The notes under the pieces were generated by a model. The model was not told the DNA's origin and did no database searches. It worked only from the letters and a program-made list of their open reading frames with translations. From assembly GCF_000585375.1 (NCBI RefSeq), contig NZ_KK073874.1, forward strand, positions 3,224,001 to 3,288,000: a DNA stretch of 64,000 bases, written 5' to 3'. A program made the position numbers and the translations under genes. Below, piece by piece: positions 60,817-64,000 of the stretch (position 1 is the first letter of the stretch; the number at the start of each line of letters is the position of its first letter). The stretch comes from Cryptosporangium arvum DSM 44712 (GTDB lineage Bacteria; Actinomycetota; Actinomycetes; Mycobacteriales; Cryptosporangiaceae).

Positions 60817-61596
60817 TCAGCTGAGTCGTTCGCGTTGCCCGGTGAGGCGGTGCCCGTCTGGGTCGAGGAACTCGATCAGATCGATTAGGGCGTTCTGAGC
60901 GTGAACCAGTCGTTCAGGGCGCTTGCCGGGCAATGCATCGACGGCTGCACCCAGCCGATCGAACCAGCGACCGAATCCCGGGTCATCGAGCTTCTGGACG
61001 AATGAGGCGTAACCTAGGCAAACAGCTCCGCTGGCCTGCTCTGCGCTATTTGTGGCCACGGCCATCAGTTCCCCGATGGCCCGCTGTTCGCCCCGGTATA
61101 TGTAGTAGTCGTCTCGCCAGGCCGAGGTGCTGGCGAACGCGTGCCGGACGCCCTCTATGCGCTCCAGCAGCAGGCGGGTATCCTCGGCCGCTCCGAGATC
61201 GAGGAATTGAAGGTCGCGTCGGATCACTTCTAGCCACCCGAAGAACTCGGCGATTACATACAGAGTGTTCATCCGGAAGTATTCTGGATGGCGACCGCCG
61301 CGGAAGCCGTTCGGTCGCAACACGTTGAAGATGCGGCTTTGCAGGTCAGAGGACGACAAAAGCAGTGGATCCCGGTAACGCGCCACGAGTTGGCGCGCTT
61401 GTTCGGCCTTGCTCTCGGCCTCGCGTTTGCGGGCAAGCTCGTCAGCGAGTTCGGCGCTCATCCGAGTCTGCTCTATCTGTAGCGTGGACACCTCGCGGGC
61501 TGATCGCCGCCGAGACACCTCGCTGAATACCGCCGAGAACACTGATACTGCGGCAGCGATCCCGGCAACTAGCAACGCCGACGTTGAAGCCGACAC
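60817..61596 (-). CDS. membrane-anchored coiled-coil protein
   Basis: A 259-residue protein. One N-terminal transmembrane helix (STSALLVAGIAAAVSVFSAV) is followed by a charged coiled coil (MSAELADELARKREAESKAE) and then a helical domain: YRDPLLLSSSDLQSRIFNVL, RMNTLYVIAEFFGWLEVIRR, RTAIGEL-type segments. This build (TM, coiled coil, 'YRDPLLxAAxDLQSRLxNI') is frequent in actinobacteria, with no known function. GTG 61596 follows GGAGGG. Confidence 0.75.
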   Translation of the reverse strand: MSASTSALLVAGIAAAVSVFSAVFSEVSRRRSAREVSTLQIEQTRMSAELADELARKREAESKAEQARQLVARYRDPLLLSSSDLQSRIFNVLRPNGFRGGRHPEYFRMNTLYVIAEFFGWLEVIRRDLQFLDLGAAEDTRLLLERIEGVRHAFASTSAWRDDYYIYRGEQRAIGELMAVATNSAEQASGAVCLGYASFVQKLDDPGFGRWFDRLGAAVDALPGKRPERLVHAQNALIDLIEFLDPDGHRLTGQRERLS

Positions 61597-62395
61597 GAGG
61601 CCCTCCGTCCCCTCACGAGCGCCGCGGCCACGACGCCAGCGCAGAGTATTCGAAGTGACGCAAGGGCGGCTGGAAGCGTCAGGACGTCGTTAGCCTCCGC
61701 CGAGTCTCGCGTACAGGATTCTGCGGCAGCAACATCCGCTTCTGCCGCAGTAAGGTTTGGCAGCGGCGCGTCGGTCTCGTCTGCGACGGCCCCGTTTGGC
61801 GAGCGCCTGCCATTGCTTGTGCGGGCCTTGTGCGGACGAGCGTCGGGCCGGGAAGTGTGCGCTACCCGGCCCGAGGTGTCTGGAGCGTCAGCCGCAGTAG
61901 GAGTAGAAGTCCGGCAACCACTGGTTGGTGGTGTCGAGCGTCGGGGGGAGAGGCAGTCCCAGATTTCGGCGCCGGCGTCGGAGAGTCATTTTGGGCGGGT
62001 GGGGATCGGTTGTCCGCTAATGCGAACGTTTGGGCCCGGCGGCGCGGGCAGCCCGGTTACGTCGAGATCCGAGAATGCGGGCGGGAGCGGCCGGGTGGTC
62101 ACGATCCTCCTCGGAAGATCGGCGCGCTGGGCCGGCCGGCGGAACCATGGGGGCGGAGTCTCGCTCGGTCCCCGGCAAGACTTGCATCCAATGAGGTGCC
62201 GCACCCCGCCAGCCGCTCCACGCCAGAGTCCTGGGTGATCTGCCACCTGCGGTCGGCGCCGCCTCCTCACCTCGGCTATGTCTTAGACAGTTTTCCCCGT
62301 CGCATGGTCGAGGGGGAAAGAGTCCCCCATGTGGAGGCGGCATGCCCCCCAAGTAGTGGACTGCATGCTCGGTCGCAATCGCTAGTGTGGCCCTC
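61597..62395. other. about 800 bp with only a doubtful small ORF
   Basis: The frames here show no domain. A 33-codon minus-strand frame at 61888-61989 is listed separately. Short GC-rich inverted segments occur near 62,310-62,350 (GGGGGAAAGAGTCCCCC). The promoter of the DUF6313 gene must lie in the last 60 bases; TAGTGT at 62383 is a possible -10. Confidence 0.4.
61888..61989 (-). CDS. possible 33-aa peptide
   Basis: ATG 61989 opens a frame MTLRRRRRNLGLPLPPTLDT, then TNQWLPDFYSYCG. The arginine-rich start and aromatic C-terminus are not random-looking, but there is no ribosome site and no neighbour to support it. It could be the tail of a decayed gene. Confidence 0.2.
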   Translation of the reverse strand: MTLRRRRRNLGLPLPPTLDTTNQWLPDFYSYCG

Positions 62396-62818
62396 ATGCA
62401 GCCACGCGACGTGGAGGCGGTCCCTTCGCGTGGAATCGCGCTAACACCGCCGCCACCGGACCGCATCCGTGATCGACTGCGGCGTCGGCTGCTCGCGATG
62501 CTCGGAACTCGAGTCGGACTGAATCACTGGCTTATGACCCGTGGCACCGTTCTGCTAGCGGGCTTCATTGCCTTGTATCTCCTCAATGGTCTCGTCATCG
62601 GGTGGAAGACGGCCTACGACGTCACAATCGGCATCACGTCGCCAGGTGACCGGTCGATCTCGGTGCCTGCCCTCGCCTGGGCCCTTTCCGCTGCAGGATG
62701 GCTCGCAGCCCCAGCCATATTCGGCGCGGTCGCCGGTGTCGTCATCGGTGCTGCCGTCAACCATCGGCGAACGCAGTCCATCGGCGACGTCTTGACCAAG
62801 AGGGGTAGCGACCAATGA
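62396..62818 (+). CDS. DUF6313-like membrane protein
   Basis: A 140-residue protein with two transmembrane helices, LMTRGTVLLAGFIALYLLNG near 40-60 and LSAAGWLAAPAIFGAVAGVV near 95-115, with GWKTAYDVTIGITSP between them. This matches my memory of DUF6313 proteins of streptomycetes. GTG 62387 is an alternative start. The gene begins a three-gene unit with four-base overlaps (ATGA, GTGA) that ends in a response regulator. Confidence 0.65.
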   Translation: MQPRDVEAVPSRGIALTPPPPDRIRDRLRRRLLAMLGTRVGLNHWLMTRGTVLLAGFIALYLLNGLVIGWKTAYDVTIGITSPGDRSISVPALAWALSAAGWLAAPAIFGAVAGVVIGAAVNHRRTQSIGDVLTKRGSDQ

Positions 62819-63195
62819 GCAGCGGTTGGGCTGCCATACCTCGTAGGTTGACTGGTGCCCGACGGGACGCCCAGCTGAAAGCGACGGCTCGCATGACGCT
62901 TCCGCCGCTCAAAGATCTGGTGTATCAGGACTGCGGGTACAACGTCCCGCCAGGATTTACCGAAGACTTTGTACGTCTGCACGAGGGCGGCTGGGACATC
63001 GCCGAGAGAGACTGGGAGCGGATCGTCGTCCTTGTCTTGGACACCGATGCAGTGCATCCCAAGTCAAACGGCATCCAGGCGATTCGTGAGGCAGTCGAGG
63101 CAGCTGCAGCGTTCCTACATGACGACTATGAGTGGCCATGGTGCCCGATCTGCCAGCGTGGTACAGACGTCGAGAGACGGGAGGAGCCCGCGTGA
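62815..63195 (+). CDS. hypothetical protein, 126 aa
   Basis: Begins MSSGWAAIPRRLTGARRDAQ and has PPGFTEDFVRLHEGGWDIAE, RIVVLVLDTDAVHPKSNGIQ and a late Cys pair in WPWCPICQRGTD. No family is recognised. It is coupled to the genes on both sides and is probably a partner of the membrane protein and the response regulator. Confidence 0.7.
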   Translation: MSSGWAAIPRRLTGARRDAQLKATARMTLPPLKDLVYQDCGYNVPPGFTEDFVRLHEGGWDIAERDWERIVVLVLDTDAVHPKSNGIQAIREAVEAAAAFLHDDYEWPWCPICQRGTDVERREEPA

Positions 63196-64000
63196 ACGCC
63201 GCTAAGCCGGGCGCTGGGCCTCCTGGGAGCTTCCGAGCGCTTGCAGCCCGACTACTCGACGAGTCCTTCCCTGCTCGCAGCGCCAGATGGAAGAGCGCCT
63301 ACCTCGACCGTGTAGCGGATCGGATGGTCGCGTCGAGCGCGTCGCGACAATCGAGCGGTCCGGAGGACAGCGACGACATACGCCCTTCAGGCCAACAACC
63401 CCCCTCCCAAACGTCGGATCCGGGCGTCATCCGGGTCTTCGTCATCGACGATGACGAGATCCTTCTGCATGGCATCGATGCCTGGCTATGCCAAGGAAAT
63501 GCCGCCTTCGGCGGTCCGACCGATGGTTTGGAAATACGGGTCGTCGCAACCGCCAAGTCGGTGACCGAGCTCCTCTCCACCCACTGGCAGGGGCAGAACC
63601 CGGCGCCCCCGCCCAACCCGAACAGCGGCATCCCATTGGCGGGGTACAACGATGGCCACCACCGCAGCCACAACATCAGTCGCCCGGCCGTTCCACCCGT
63701 GCGTCGCGGCCCGTACGCCGAGGAGCCGCCGCGGCCGCGCCTTAGTCCGGTGGCGTTGATGGATCTGCGTCTACGGGACGGCCGGCGGGTAGCCGAGAAC
63801 GTGCGTGCGCTGATTGAAGCCGGTTATGCCGTCGTCACCTGCAGCACGATCGACGACGCCGGGCTGGTGCACGAGGTCGGCCGGGCGGGCGCGTTGAGTT
63901 ACGTCCGTAAGGCCCGGGAGGCCGGTGACATGCGTCAGGCTCTGGCGGCCGCCGCGCGCGGTGAGAGATACGTCTCGCAGAGCCACGCGGCGCTGATCCA
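63192..64000 (+). CDS. response regulator with insertion in receiver domain (partial, runs off window)
   Basis: At least 269 residues, open at the end of the window. After an N-terminal extension (FRALAARLLDESFPARSARW, SAYLDRVADRMVAS) a receiver domain starts with VIRVFVIDDDEILLHGID (acidic pair). The phosphoacceptor is in SPVALMDLRLRDGRR, the Thr/Ser switch in VVTCSTID and the Lys in LSYVRKA, so the phosphorylation site is complete. About 115 residues instead of about 40 separate the acidic pair from the phosphoacceptor; much of this is Pro/Asn/His-rich and disordered-looking. An output domain (probably LuxR/NarL HTH) would lie beyond 64000. GTG 63192 overlaps the preceding stop. Confidence 0.8.
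   Translation, partial: MNAAKPGAGPPGSFRALAARLLDESFPARSARWKSAYLDRVADRMVASSASRQSSGPEDSDDIRPSGQQPPSQTSDPGVIRVFVIDDDEILLHGIDAWLCQGNAAFGGPTDGLEIRVVATAKSVTELLSTHWQGQNPAPPPNPNSGIPLAGYNDGHHRSHNISRPAVPPVRRGPYAEEPPRPRLSPVALMDLRLRDGRRVAENVRALIEAGYAVVTCSTIDDAGLVHEVGRAGALSYVRKAREAGDMRQALAAAARGERYVSQSHAALI

Noticed and set aside
29484-64000. Right-hand attachment site (repeat of the tRNA-Leu 3' end)
   Set aside because: I looked for the TTCAAGT/CTCGGAC sequence downstream and did not find a copy, so no element end is annotated.
1-64000. CRISPR array, rRNA operon or replication origin
   Set aside because: No regularly spaced direct repeats, no rRNA-like sequence and no dnaA-box cluster were seen.

Overview
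The window is high-GC DNA (mostly around 70% G+C by eye) with GTG starts, four-base gene overlaps, WYL and TetR regulators, a type I polyketide synthase and a bifunctional primase/polymerase. This points to a filamentous or related actinomycete. A Cryptosporangium, Frankia or Micromonospora relative is my guess; the sequence alone does not fix the genus.

Positions 1-29,400 look like chromosomal backbone. 1-12,050 is a run of small metabolic genes: cupin, epimerase, thioesterase, acetoacetate-decarboxylase-like protein, a TetR repressor divergent from a virginiamycin B lyase homologue, a short primase-polymerase-like protein, methyltransferase, DedA-like and DUF2071-like proteins, Dabb protein, a WYL regulator, an epoxide-hydrolase-like enzyme and a bile-acid/sodium symporter relative. 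Several of these have perfect or near-perfect palindromes in their promoters. 12,006-20,302 is a compact biosynthetic locus: a cytochrome P450 followed by a single-module, fully reducing polyketide synthase (KS-AT-DH-ER-KR-ACP) that ends in an alpha/beta hydrolase. A second-type valyl-tRNA synthetase, an SNF2-type helicase, peptide deformylase, a phospholipase-D-like protein and a diguanylate cyclase follow.

A tRNA-Leu(GAG) at 29,401 marks the junction with an accessory region that runs to the end of the window. It begins with an AbrB-like protein and a tyrosine recombinase in overlapping frames. Next come an inverted, truncated copy of the same recombinase, gene debris and a KAP-type membrane NTPase of lower G+C. 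A long minus-strand operon-like run (46,281 down to 35,295) carries plasmid/ICE-type genes: GGDEF, FAD monooxygenase, DUF4192, an ArdC-like metallopeptidase, a zinc-ribbon amidoligase-like protein, a DUF2637-like membrane protein and many small hypotheticals. No relaxase or FtsK/TraB translocase is visible.

From 47,100 on the content resembles a defence/conflict island: a small secreted protein; a small amphipathic peptide divergent from an HTH-STAND-repeat gene that carries two frameshifts; a membrane-anchored NB-ARC-TPR protein; and a 1,248-residue protein that joins a DUF4365 PD-(D/E)XK nuclease-like domain, TPR-like repeats and a PIN-like C-terminal domain. An IS5-family element has inserted exactly in the 3' end of that last gene. 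A SMI1/KNR4 protein, a membrane coiled-coil protein and a DUF6313 - hypothetical - response-regulator operon close the window, the last gene running off the end. The DUF4365-TPR-PIN gene is the best candidate for an undescribed system. Its role in defence is inferred from domains and neighbours, not shown.
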